Below, one piece after another: positions 7,003 to 15,745 of a DNA stretch of 46,333 nt; within the stretch, counting starts at the first letter, position 1; every line of letters starts with the position of its first letter. Origin of the DNA: Alphaproteobacteria bacterium SS10 (GTDB lineage: Bacteria > Pseudomonadota > Alphaproteobacteria > TMED2). The notes under the pieces were generated by a model, which had not been told where the DNA came from, did no database searches, and saw only the letters and a program-made list of their open reading frames with translations. Position numbers and translations under genes: made by a program. The stretch spans positions 1-46,333 of the forward strand of contig JAHCML010000007.1 of NCBI GenBank assembly GCA_019192455.1. Reading direction: 5' to 3'.

Positions 7003-9396
7003 ATGAAATTCCCCGTTTCCTGGCTGAAACAGCATCTCGATACCGATGCGACCCTGGATGAATTATCGGTCGCCCTGACCTCCCTCGGGCTGGAAGTCGA
7101 TGGCATCGACAACCCAGCTGAGAAGCTGGAGCCATTCCGCATCGCCTATGTGGAAGAGGCCACCCAGCACCCGGACGCTGACAAGCTGAAGGTTTGTAAG
7201 GTGAACACCGGCGATGAGGTGGTGCAGGTTGTCTGTGGCGCGCCTAATGCGCGGACCGGGATGAAGGGTGTGTTCGCCCCATCCGGCACCCATGTACCCG
7301 GTACTGGCCTCGACTTGAAGCCAACCAAGATCCGGGGTGTTGAGAGCAATGGCATGCTCTGCTCTGAGCGCGAGCTTGAGCTGTCCGACGATCATGAGGG
7401 CATTATCGACCTGCCAGAGGATGCGCCGGTTGGTGCCGCCTATGCCCCTTATGCAGGTCTAGACGACGCGGTGATTGAGATTGGCCTGACGCCGAACCGT
7501 GGTGATTGCGCCGGCATCTACGGCATCGCCCGCGACCTGGCCGCCAAGGGCATCGGCAAGCTAAAGCCCCTGGATCAGGAACCAGTCAGAGGCGCGTTCC
7601 TAAACCCGATCAGCATCACCATCCGCGATGATGCGAAGCACGGTTGCCCAGCCTTCGCTGGTCGTTTGATCAAGGGTGTGAAAAACGGCCCGTCCCCGGA
7701 TTGGGTTCAGGCTTGGTTGAAGTCGGTTGGCCTTCGCCCGATTTCGGCACTGGTCGACATCACCAACTTCTTCACCATGGCGCTGGCCCGCCCGCTCCAC
7801 GTCTATGACGCGAGTAAGCTCAATGGCGGCATCATTGTCGGCATGACCGATGGTAGCGAGAAGTTCGATGCCCTGAATGATAAGAGCTACGAAGTGCCGG
7901 CCGACCTGGTCAGCATCAATGATGAGGCTGGTTTCCTCGGCCTTGGTGGCATTGTTGGCGGCGTCTCCTCCGGTGTGGATGAGAACACCACCGATGTGCT
8001 GCTCGAATGCGCACTGTTTGACCCGATTAAAATTGCCGAGGCCGGTCGCGCCTTACAGATCGACAGTGATGCCCGCTACCGGTTTGAGCGTGGTGTTGAT
8101 CCAGCAACCTTGGCGCTGGGCACTGAGCTTGCCACTAAGATGATCATGGAAATCTGTGGTGGTGAGCCGAGTGAGGTCACCATCGCTGGCGCGATCCCGG
8201 CCGATGACCGGGTGGTTAGCTATCGCCCCAGCCGCACCGAGACCCTCGGCGGCTTGGCGGTTGATGAGGCCGAACAGAAATCCATCCTCGCCGTTCTCGG
8301 CTTCACCGTCGATGACAGTGGTGCCCAATGGTCGATCAAGCCGCCAAGCTGGCGCCCAGACATCCATGGCGAGGCTGATATTGTTGAGGAAGTGCTGCGG
8401 GTTCACAGCTTCGACAGCATCCCGCCGGTTCCGATGGATCGGGATAAGGTCGTGGCCCCCATCGCCGTCGGCTTAGAGCGTCAACGCGCCGGTAAGGTTC
8501 GCCGCACCCTCGCCACCCGTGGCATGGATGAGGCTGTTACCTGGTCCTTCATGGCGCCCGCCCATGCCGATCTGTTCGGTGGTGTTGGTGATGACCTTAA
8601 AATCGTCAACCCGATCTCAACCGACCTCGCGGTCATGCGCCCCTCTGCCCTGCCGAACCTGATTGAGGCAGCCGGCCGTAATGCCGATCGCGGCATGGGT
8701 GATGTCTCAATCTTTGAGGTTGGTCCCGCCTTTGAAACAGCGGATGAGAAGGGGCAGCGCCTGGTCGCCGCCGGCGTTCGCCTTGGCCATGGCCGTCCGC
8801 GCCATTGGGCCGATGCGCCGCGTCCGGTTGATGCCTTTGATGCCAAGGCTGATGCCCTGGCCGCCCTGATTGCTGGTGGCCTGCCGACCGACAACCCGCA
8901 AATGACTGCGGATGCCAGTGCCTGGTACCACCCCGGCCGCTCCGGCGTGTTCCGCCTGGGCAAGAATGTGCTGGCTGAGTTTGGTGAGGTGCACCCAAAG
9001 GTAGCTGAGGCGTTCGATATCGATGGCCCGCTGGTCGCCTTTGAGGTTTATATCGATGCGATCCCGCAGCCGAAGAAGTCATCTGGCCCGGCGCGCCCGC
9101 TCTTACAGCGGTCAGCGTTCCAACCAGTGGCCCGCGACTTCGCCTTTGTGGTCGCCGAGGATGTCAGTGCCGATGCCGTTCTGCGCGCCGCACAATCTGC
9201 GGATAAGAAGCTGATCACGGGCGCTGAGCTGTTCGACGTCTATACCGGCAAGGGTGTGCCAGACGGTCATAAATCCCTCGCTATCTCCGTCACCCTGCAA
9301 CCGGTTGAGGCAACCCTGACCGATGCAGAGATTGAGGCGGTGGCCAAGGCCGTCGTTGATCGGGTGACCGAGAAGACGGGTGCGGCCCTACGCTAG
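7003..9396 (+). CDS. pheT: Phenylalanyl-tRNA synthetase beta subunit
   Basis: The 797-residue protein has the full beta-subunit layout: an N-terminal EMAP/OB tRNA-binding domain (~40-150, ADKLKVCKVNTG), the B3/B4 editing domain (~210-390), B5, the catalytic-like core, and a C-terminal ferredoxin-fold anticodon-binding domain (~700-797, starting near FQPVARDFAFVV). It edits mischarged Tyr-tRNA-Phe and recognises the tRNA. AAGGA precedes the ATG. It is cotranscribed with pheS. Confidence 0.98.
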   Translation: MKFPVSWLKQHLDTDATLDELSVALTSLGLEVDGIDNPAEKLEPFRIAYVEEATQHPDADKLKVCKVNTGDEVVQVVCGAPNARTGMKGVFAPSGTHVPGTGLDLKPTKIRGVESNGMLCSERELELSDDHEGIIDLPEDAPVGAAYAPYAGLDDAVIEIGLTPNRGDCAGIYGIARDLAAKGIGKLKPLDQEPVRGAFLNPISITIRDDAKHGCPAFAGRLIKGVKNGPSPDWVQAWLKSVGLRPISALVDITNFFTMALARPLHVYDASKLNGGIIVGMTDGSEKFDALNDKSYEVPADLVSINDEAGFLGLGGIVGGVSSGVDENTTDVLLECALFDPIKIAEAGRALQIDSDARYRFERGVDPATLALGTELATKMIMEICGGEPSEVTIAGAIPADDRVVSYRPSRTETLGGLAVDEAEQKSILAVLGFTVDDSGAQWSIKPPSWRPDIHGEADIVEEVLRVHSFDSIPPVPMDRDKVVAPIAVGLERQRAGKVRRTLATRGMDEAVTWSFMAPAHADLFGGVGDDLKIVNPISTDLAVMRPSALPNLIEAAGRNADRGMGDVSIFEVGPAFETADEKGQRLVAAGVRLGHGRPRHWADAPRPVDAFDAKADALAALIAGGLPTDNPQMTADASAWYHPGRSGVFRLGKNVLAEFGEVHPKVAEAFDIDGPLVAFEVYIDAIPQPKKSSGPARPLLQRSAFQPVARDFAFVVAEDVSADAVLRAAQSADKKLITGAELFDVYTGKGVPDGHKSLAISVTLQPVEATLTDAEIEAVAKAVVDRVTEKTGAALR

Positions 9397-9515
9397 GCCC
9401 ATCGAAACGATACTCGCCAAGGTTGCAGGCTTTCGCTGGGACCCGATGGGGTTTTGACGCTAAACTGTTGCCGTAACGGTTGCTGGACCCATTAGACACG
9501 CCTACGCCATTTGTG

Positions 9516-10814
9516 ATGACGAAGGATAAGCCCGACAATTTGCCGGATGAGACGGATAGTCTGTTCGACAGCTTGCGTCGTATGGGCAGCCGACCCGCGC
9601 CCGGCAAAGCCACGTCCACGCCGCCTGAGAAGCCAGCCCGGCCGAAACGACCATCCAAACCAGTTAAGGATGAGGATGTGATCGACCCGCCAGCGGGGCT
9701 GGATCGGCCTGTCTTTAACCAGGTTCGAAGCAGCGAAACTGTTAAGAAAAAGCGGCGCCCCGAAGCGTTCGATGAAGACCAGGCGGGCAAGACGTTAAGC
9801 CGTCGAAAGGTCGACCGCGACGGCACGGAGCGGCGCCATGCCAGCCAGGTGATCCCACCGGATGAGAGTGCCCACACCAGACGCTCTCGCCTGATCCGTG
9901 AGTTGGAAGCAGGGCGCGAGGCTGAGTTTGATGACGATGCCGAGGCAAACCCACTCGCCGACCTGATCCGTGCCACGCCAAAGTTGCCCGATGCCGCAAA
10001 GAAGGGTGAGGACGCGCCGAAGGAGAAAGCGGCGCCTAAAAAGGCGAAGGATCATGACAGCCTGATGGACCTGGCCCAGGCCCGCACGCCGATTGAAGAG
10101 TATAAGCGCCGCCGCAAGCTGCTGACCTATGATTTGGAGCTGACCCCAGAGGGGTTGGACAGCCGTTATGTGAAATATGACCGCAAGAACCTGGCCAAGG
10201 TTTTTGCCGAGATGCTGGCCGCCCGGCAGTTTGACACCTTCTCAACCGATCGGGTGTGGCGTGCCTCTCGGATGGAGAGCCGCATCACCTTCCTGAACGC
10301 GGTGATGGCCATTCATTCAAAGATCTATGGCTATCAACCGGCGAAGCTTGATGACCGGTTCTATGAGGACATCACCAACTACCCAAGCTCAGCTAGCAAC
10401 CCAACTGGGATCACCAGCTATGACCGTGAGCGTGGGATGATCCAGCTCTACCCCACCTTCTGGAATAATGGGGTCAATTTCCCTGACATGATCAGCGAGG
10501 TGATTGAGCAGAACACCCGCAACCATGTGCGCCAGATGGTGCAGCTCTATACCGTTGGGCAGCTGAAGCATGATGACCCACGCTTTGGCCAGGCGGCCCT
10601 GTTCAATGTGCAGATTGAAACCTATGACGAGTTGGTCAATGCCCGCACCACCGAAGAGGTGAAGGCCGGCAAAAGGGTGACCACTGCCATGTTCATGCCG
10701 GATCACGAGAAGGGCTTTGATGACTATGCCAAGGCCTGCGCCGCTAGGATTAAAGAGCGGCTGTTTGAAGTGATTGATGATCCCAGTGACAGCGATGACC
10801 GGGGCGGTCGATGA
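9516..10814 (+). CDS. Zincin-like protein with lost active site and long disordered N-terminus
   Basis: The best start is ATG 9516 (MTKDKPDNLP, 432 residues); TTG 9480 would add 12 residues. Residues ~1-185 are charged and Pro/Lys/Glu-rich, probably disordered. Residues ~220-430 are a globular domain not recognised by name, but alignable by eye with the HELTH protein at 11542: a shared ~48-residue helix region (here FAEMLAARQFDTFSTDRVWR onward) and a similar stretch before the active site. Where the relative has HELTH, this protein has IEQNTRNHVRQ, with no HExxH, so it should not be an active metalloprotease. Its stop overlaps the start of the next gene by 4 bp (ATGA), so the two are translationally coupled. 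Function is unknown. Confidence 0.65.
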   Translation: MTKDKPDNLPDETDSLFDSLRRMGSRPAPGKATSTPPEKPARPKRPSKPVKDEDVIDPPAGLDRPVFNQVRSSETVKKKRRPEAFDEDQAGKTLSRRKVDRDGTERRHASQVIPPDESAHTRRSRLIRELEAGREAEFDDDAEANPLADLIRATPKLPDAAKKGEDAPKEKAAPKKAKDHDSLMDLAQARTPIEEYKRRRKLLTYDLELTPEGLDSRYVKYDRKNLAKVFAEMLAARQFDTFSTDRVWRASRMESRITFLNAVMAIHSKIYGYQPAKLDDRFYEDITNYPSSASNPTGITSYDRERGMIQLYPTFWNNGVNFPDMISEVIEQNTRNHVRQMVQLYTVGQLKHDDPRFGQAALFNVQIETYDELVNARTTEEVKAGKRVTTAMFMPDHEKGFDDYAKACAARIKERLFEVIDDPSDSDDRGGR

Positions 10815-11137
10815 GCCAGCTAATCCCATTCCCGAAACTGCTATCGATCACCATCACGACCGAGGATGGGGAGGCGCGGGCCCTTGGTACCCTAACGCTG
10901 GGTCGTGGCCACAAGCTGACCATTCACAAGGCTGAAGGCGGTGCGGATGTGGTCCTTCAGCGCATCTGCGATAAGTATAATGACGTGGATCGCATTTCCC
11001 GCGATGCCCCAGCGCCAGACGGCAATCCAATGGAGAGCTGGTCCGAAATTGTTGGCCGCCAGGACGATGCCTTCCCAGAAGCATTGATCGATAAGATGCA
11101 GCGTGATTTTGGGCTGATTGTTGAGCCGGTGCGCTAG
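10811..11137 (+). CDS. Small partner protein A, unknown family
   Basis: The 108-residue acidic protein is translationally coupled to the preceding gene through an ATGA overlap. I do not recognise a family. It aligns along its length with the 120-residue product at 11190: both begin near LIP, share a beta-rich LGxxxLxxxHxLxI stretch, then DxVL, an Asn-containing helix, and a C-terminal segment with VxRxxDxF. There is no signal peptide or membrane segment. The constant pairing with a zincin-like protein suggests a binding partner, inhibitor or immunity factor, but that is inference. A small hairpin (AGGCC/GGCCT, 11136-11151) overlaps its stop. Confidence 0.6.
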   Translation: MSQLIPFPKLLSITITTEDGEARALGTLTLGRGHKLTIHKAEGGADVVLQRICDKYNDVDRISRDAPAPDGNPMESWSEIVGRQDDAFPEALIDKMQRDFGLIVEPVR

Positions 11138-11189
11138 GCCTTTCGGGGCCTGCTTGACGGCAATGTGCTCATCCCGCCATTCTTAACCC

Positions 11190-11552
11190 ATGCAGGATTA
11201 CGCACAGCTAATCCCACCAGCGCTTGAATTGCCGGTCATTTGGGATGTGGATCGGGTTGAGATTGCCGAGGGCGAACGTCGCTATCGGCGCCTTGGCCGT
11301 GTCCGGCTGAACCAAGATCATTCGCTTGAGATTGTCCCGACCGACCGCGATACCGACCCGGTTCTGGCGCAGAATGTCGCCCGGCTCAATCAGCTGGAGG
11401 ATCTGACCGTACCAGCAGGCCGCGATCCAGAGACGGGCCACAAGATCGCGATCGGTGTCAGTCGTGGCACCGATGGTTTTGATGGCCTTGTAAAGGAGGA
11501 GCTAGCCAGCCTCCAATGGTTACTAACGGAAGTTGCCGCCGATGGCAGCTGA
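11190..11552 (+). CDS. Small partner protein B, paralogue of protein A
   Basis: The 120-residue protein resembles the product at 10811 throughout, with a slightly longer middle. It has no recognised domain, signal peptide or membrane segment. The start has no strong Shine-Dalgarno. Its end overlaps the start of the HELTH metalloprotease gene by 11 bp, so translation of the two is probably coupled. In the first pair the small gene follows the zincin-like gene; here it precedes it. Confidence 0.6.
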   Translation: MQDYAQLIPPALELPVIWDVDRVEIAEGERRYRRLGRVRLNQDHSLEIVPTDRDTDPVLAQNVARLNQLEDLTVPAGRDPETGHKIAIGVSRGTDGFDGLVKEELASLQWLLTEVAADGS

Positions 11553-12630
11553 GACCCCGACGATCGAGGATCTAACTCAGCGCTACCAAGCACGCGCTGC
11601 GGCCGGGCGTGTGGGTGAGTTGCCAGATCAGCAGACAACAGCAGATATTCTTAGGGATCGAACAAACAGTACCGACCGGCGTCATGCGCTTGCTGTTGCC
11701 ATCATTAATGGCCTAACGATGGAAGAGTTGGCCGATCTGCCCGTAACGCTCCAGCAGCCCATCGTGGAGGAGACCAAGGATGATGGGTATGAGCCAGGTG
11801 GTCCGCGGGATACAATCCTGCGCGCTGTGGCCCATGACCCAAAAGCCCTCCTGGCTGACACGGCGGCGCTTACGCATTTCGTTGGCAATGTTGGCCGCGA
11901 CCCGGAGCTGCAAGCGGCAAGAGAGAAGTGGCATGATCTTGAACCAGAGGCGCGCTGGACCGCGCTGCAAAAGGTGGCCAAGTATCATGCCCAAGCCTTT
12001 GACTACCCACTGCCCCGGCTACAGGCCTATCGGAAGCCAAGACAGCCATTTGATAGCCAGCGCTTCATCTATGAGTTTGGCGAGTTTCAAGGGCCGGTCA
12101 TGGGTGGTGGAGCTGATGGCATCTTGCGCTTCAACATTGATCCGGATCACACCAGCAGCTTCGAGCAATCATTTGAGCATATGACTCATGAGCTGACTCA
12201 TGGTTACGATGTCAGCCAACAGCAGCGTTTTCGGCGGGGCGAATTGCCGCCTAAGACACCACGCGCCCGGCAGATTGCCCGGATGCAGACTGATTTTGCT
12301 GACGGCATTCCCCATCGAGCGCAGCGCCGAATGGCCGGGCGTATCCCCTATGAGTACCAGGCAACCGAACAGCGTGCTGTGCTGTCTGCCAAGGCAGCTG
12401 TTGCCAGCCTGAAAGATCCGAATGTGCGGGTGGGTATGATCCTCGCCTCAGCGCTGAGGCGTCATGACGATATGGCCGCGCCAGCGGAGCCGGTGATCAA
12501 GAAGCTGCCTGAGGGCGTAGAGATACCGCGTGGGCATCTGGCCGTGACGGTTGAGAAAACCAATCTGGAAAAATGGCGGGACAAACGGGCGCCTGCTAGT
12601 GCGCCTCAGCCCAGCTTTGGGCCTGGTTAG
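11542..12630 (+). CDS. Putative HELTH zinc metalloprotease
   Basis: ATG 11542 (MAAETPTIED, 362 residues) is chosen over TTG 11533; CGGAAG lies upstream. The zinc signature is HMTHELTHGYD with His216, Glu217 and His220. YEYQATEQRA further on (Glu276) has the spacing and look of the third, Glu ligand of gluzincins. No signal peptide or membrane span is seen, so it is cytosolic or exported by another route. The N-terminal ~100 residues are poorly conserved in appearance. Its middle aligns with the inactive relative at 9516. The 3' end overlaps the end of convergent polA by 35 bp. The substrate is unknown. Confidence 0.65.
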   Translation: MAAETPTIEDLTQRYQARAAAGRVGELPDQQTTADILRDRTNSTDRRHALAVAIINGLTMEELADLPVTLQQPIVEETKDDGYEPGGPRDTILRAVAHDPKALLADTAALTHFVGNVGRDPELQAAREKWHDLEPEARWTALQKVAKYHAQAFDYPLPRLQAYRKPRQPFDSQRFIYEFGEFQGPVMGGGADGILRFNIDPDHTSSFEQSFEHMTHELTHGYDVSQQQRFRRGELPPKTPRARQIARMQTDFADGIPHRAQRRMAGRIPYEYQATEQRAVLSAKAAVASLKDPNVRVGMILASALRRHDDMAAPAEPVIKKLPEGVEIPRGHLAVTVEKTNLEKWRDKRAPASAPQPSFGPG

Positions 12631-15397
12631 CATCGACCACCAGCGGCACGTCCAGATGGGCCGCGCCGGACATTACCTTCTTAATCAACTCGATGGCCTT
12701 CTCGCCCTCGGCCTCCGGCGCTTCAAAGATCAGTTCGTCATGAACCTGCAGCAGCATCGTGGTCTCAAGCCCAGCCTCAGCTAGGGCCGGTGGTAGGGCA
12801 ATCATCGCACGCTTAATGATATCGGCGGCGGTACCCTGAAGCGGCGCGTTAATCGCCTGCCGCTCGGCAAAGCCACGCATGGCCGGGTTCTTGTCCTGGA
12901 TGCCATTGATGTAGCAGCGGCGGCCGAACAGTGTCTCCACATAGCCGTGCTCGCGGGCAAAGGCTTTCTGGTCTTCCATGAACTCGGTCAATTCTGAGAA
13001 CCGGCCCAGATAGGCGTCGATATACTCCTTCGCCTCACCGTTGCTCACTTGGATTTGCTTGGCTAGGCCGAAGGCGCTGATGCCGTAGATAATGCCGAAA
13101 TTGATTGCCTTTGCCCGGCGGCGGAGTTCGCCCGTCATCTCATCAAGTGGGACGTCAAAGACTTGGGATGCGGTCGCTGCGTGAATGTCGATGCCATCCT
13201 TGAAGGCCTGTTTCAAGGCTTCAACTCCGGCCAGATGGGCGGCGAGCCGCAGCTCAATCTGTGAGTAGTCGGCAGCGATCAGCACCTTGCCTTTAGGCGC
13301 CACAAAGGCGGTGCGGATCTTCCGTCCTTCCTCTGTCCGGATCGGAATATTCTGCAGGTTCGGATCGGAGGAGGAGAGGCGGCCGGTATTGGTCGCCGCC
13401 ATGGAGAAGGAGGTGTGAACCCGGCCCCCCGTGGGAGAGGGCACGATGTCGTTCTGCAGCGCGTCTGTATAGGTGCTCTTCAGCTTAGACAGCGATCGCC
13501 ATTCTAAGAGTTTGGCCACCACCTCATGTTCATCGGCAAGCGGCTCAATCACGTCCGCTGCGGTAGACCAGGCGCCGGTCTTACTTTTCTTGCCGCCGGG
13601 CAGGCCCAACTGGTCGAACAGCACTTCACCCAATTGCTTGGGTGAGCCAAGATTGAATTCGGTGCCCGCCAGCTTATGAACCTCGGCCTCAAGGACCTGT
13701 AGGCGTTTTCCGAAATCGGCACTCATATCCATCAGGGTTTTGGCATCAACGGCGATGCCGGCCAATTCCATGGCGCCAATGACTGGCACAAGGTGGCGTT
13801 CGATACGCTCATAAACCGTGGCCATGCGGTCCTGAACCAGTCTGGGTTTTAAGATGCTATGTAATCTTAGCGTTGCCTCGGCATCCTCGGCGGCATATTT
13901 CGTCGCGGTGGGGATGTCGACGTGATCAAAGGTGATCTGTTTCTTGCCCTTACCGACCACGCTCTCATACTTCACCATCTCATGGCCAAGATAGTGGAGG
14001 GTGAGGGCGTCAAGGCCATGGCTTTGGCGGCTACCATCCAGGACATAAGACAACAGCATGGTGTCGTCTATGGGATTGACCGAAATGCCCTGACGCTTCA
14101 GCAGCTGCCAGTCATATTTGAAGTTGTGGCCAATCTTCAGGACCGAAGGGTCCTCCAGCACGGGCTTCAGCGCGCCGATCACCTGATCCATCGGCAGTTG
14201 CTTAATGTCATCGCCGTCTTGGGCATCCAACAGATCACCACCTTGCTGGTGATTGATCGGGACATAGGCAGCACCCGTTGGCTTCGCGGCCAGGCAGATG
14301 CCAACCAGCTTGGCCGTCACGGTGTGTAGGCTGGTGGTCTCGGTATCAATCGCGAGAATGCCGGTGTCATAGGAATCCGCAATGATCGCATTCAGCGTGT
14401 CCAGATCAGTGATGGTTGGGAAATCGATATCACCAATTGGTGGGTTATCATCCCCCTCACTTTTGGTCACCGCCTCGGCGGCAACATCACTGACCGGGAT
14501 GTCGCTGACACTACCGACGGTTAGTTGATCCACCACGCGCTGGGTCAGGGTCTTAAAGTTCTGATCGCGCAGGAAGCCGCCCAGGGTTTCTGCCGTGGGT
14601 TGCTCTGCGATCAAGCTCTCTAATGGTTCTGGCACCGGGCTGTTCTGGTCCAGCTCAACCAAGCGGCGAGAGATGCGCGCCTGCTCAGCGAACTCGATGA
14701 GGTTCTCACGGCGCTTGTTCTGTTTGATCTCACCCGCCCGCTCTAGCAGCGTATCGAGATCACCATATTCGTTGATCAGCTGGGCGGCGGTTTTAACGCC
14801 GATGCCAGGTACGCCGGGCACGTTATCGACGCTGTCGCCGGCGAGTGATTGGACATCGACCACACGTTCTGGCCCGACGCCAAACTTCTCCATCACCTCA
14901 TCAAAGCTGGAGCGCTTGTTCTTCATCGTGTCGAACAGGCTGATCTTATCATCGACCAGCTGCATCAGGTCCTTATCGGAGGAGACGATGACCACCTCCT
15001 GATCCTTCGCCCGTGCTTGCTTGGCATAGGTTGCGATCAGGTCATCCGCCTCATACCCATCCAGTTCGATGCAGGGCAGAGCGAACGCCCGGGTTGCGTC
15101 GCGGATCAGACCAAATTGCGGGCGCAGATCCTCGGGCGGGTCATCCCGGTTGGCTTTGTATTCAGAGTAGATCTCGTTGCGGAAGGTGACCGAGCTGGCA
15201 TCGAAGATGACGCCAATATTGTGGGCATCGAAATCGGTCAGCAGCTTCAGCAGCATATTGCAGAAGCCGTAAACAGCATTCACCTGGGTGCCGTCCGCGC
15301 GATTCATTGGCGGCAGGGCGTGATAGGCGCGGAAAATAAAGCCCGACCCATCAACCAGATAGAGGGGCTTGGCGGGGTCGTATTGGCGATCTGACAT
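12596..15397 (-). CDS. polA: DNA polymerase I
   Basis: The 933-residue protein carries all three Pol I domains: an N-terminal 5'-3' flap exonuclease (~1-300, with DGSGFIFRAYHALPP and the Asp-rich metal sites), a 3'-5' proofreading domain (~340-520) that keeps the first DxE in AIDTETTSL, and the polymerase (~540-933) with motif A DYSQIELR, the O-helix RRRAKAINFGIIYG and motif C LQVHDE. It removes RNA primers and fills gaps in replication and repair. The start at 15397 lies 18 bp after the zinc-finger gene, probably one transcript. Its C-terminal codons overlap the convergent metalloprotease gene. Confidence 0.98.
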   Translation of the reverse strand: MSDRQYDPAKPLYLVDGSGFIFRAYHALPPMNRADGTQVNAVYGFCNMLLKLLTDFDAHNIGVIFDASSVTFRNEIYSEYKANRDDPPEDLRPQFGLIRDATRAFALPCIELDGYEADDLIATYAKQARAKDQEVVIVSSDKDLMQLVDDKISLFDTMKNKRSSFDEVMEKFGVGPERVVDVQSLAGDSVDNVPGVPGIGVKTAAQLINEYGDLDTLLERAGEIKQNKRRENLIEFAEQARISRRLVELDQNSPVPEPLESLIAEQPTAETLGGFLRDQNFKTLTQRVVDQLTVGSVSDIPVSDVAAEAVTKSEGDDNPPIGDIDFPTITDLDTLNAIIADSYDTGILAIDTETTSLHTVTAKLVGICLAAKPTGAAYVPINHQQGGDLLDAQDGDDIKQLPMDQVIGALKPVLEDPSVLKIGHNFKYDWQLLKRQGISVNPIDDTMLLSYVLDGSRQSHGLDALTLHYLGHEMVKYESVVGKGKKQITFDHVDIPTATKYAAEDAEATLRLHSILKPRLVQDRMATVYERIERHLVPVIGAMELAGIAVDAKTLMDMSADFGKRLQVLEAEVHKLAGTEFNLGSPKQLGEVLFDQLGLPGGKKSKTGAWSTAADVIEPLADEHEVVAKLLEWRSLSKLKSTYTDALQNDIVPSPTGGRVHTSFSMAATNTGRLSSSDPNLQNIPIRTEEGRKIRTAFVAPKGKVLIAADYSQIELRLAAHLAGVEALKQAFKDGIDIHAATASQVFDVPLDEMTGELRRRAKAINFGIIYGISAFGLAKQIQVSNGEAKEYIDAYLGRFSELTEFMEDQKAFAREHGYVETLFGRRCYINGIQDKNPAMRGFAERQAINAPLQGTAADIIKRAMIALPPALAEAGLETTMLLQVHDELIFEAPEAEGEKAIELIKKVMSGAAHLDVPLVVDANQAQSWAEAH

Positions 15398-15415
15398 GTT
15401 GGCTAGGTCTTGGGC

Positions 15416-15592
15416 TTAGTGGTCCGCTTTCGCGTCTTCTTTAAGGATGAAGCGGCGACCGCAATAGGGGCAGTCCTTCCAGCCAACCTTCGCGATCGTC
15501 ATGTATTCGATCGGATGGCCGAGGGCACCACCGCCACCATCACAGGAAACATGAACGGTATCGACATAGATGGTTTCGACTGGCTCGGACAT
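15416..15592 (-). CDS. Small zinc-finger domain protein
   Basis: This 58-residue gene begins at ATG 15592 and ends at TAA 15416. The sequence starts MSEPVETIYV, has VSCDGGGGALGHP in the middle and CPYCGRRF near the end. One Cys, one His and the CPxC pair match the small zf-CHCC-type zinc-finger family found next to housekeeping genes in alphaproteobacteria and, in related form, as a subunit of mitochondrial complex I. Zinc binding is expected; its role in free-standing bacterial form is not settled. It is upstream of polA on the same strand. Confidence 0.85.
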   Translation of the reverse strand: MSEPVETIYVDTVHVSCDGGGGALGHPIEYMTIAKVGWKDCPYCGRRFILKEDAKADH

Positions 15593-15663
15593 GGGCGGTG
15601 GTTCCGGATGGTGTCAGCGGGCGGCTGCCTGCTGGAAGAGTGATGGGAATTGTTTCCCGCGAT

Positions 15664-15688
15664 CTATATATGTGCGAGCTATATATAG
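15664..15688. promoter_or_regulatory. Palindrome before the ABC ATPase gene
   Basis: CTATATAT and ATATATAG are perfect 8-base reverse complements separated by nine bases, in the divergent gap between the zinc-finger gene and the ABC gene. It lies 58 bp before the ABC start codon. It looks like an operator for a dimeric regulator overlapping an AT-rich -10 region. No regulator gene is adjacent. Confidence 0.45.
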
Positions 15689-15745
15689 GCTACGGCCAAG
15701 GCGATAAAGTCTGGCCTTGCTGAGTGTTTTGTTTGGATGCCCTAA

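Noticed and set aside
8481-9082. Minus-strand ORFs opposite pheT (160 and 149 residues)
   Set aside because: Antisense shadows of pheT; low-complexity products without motifs.
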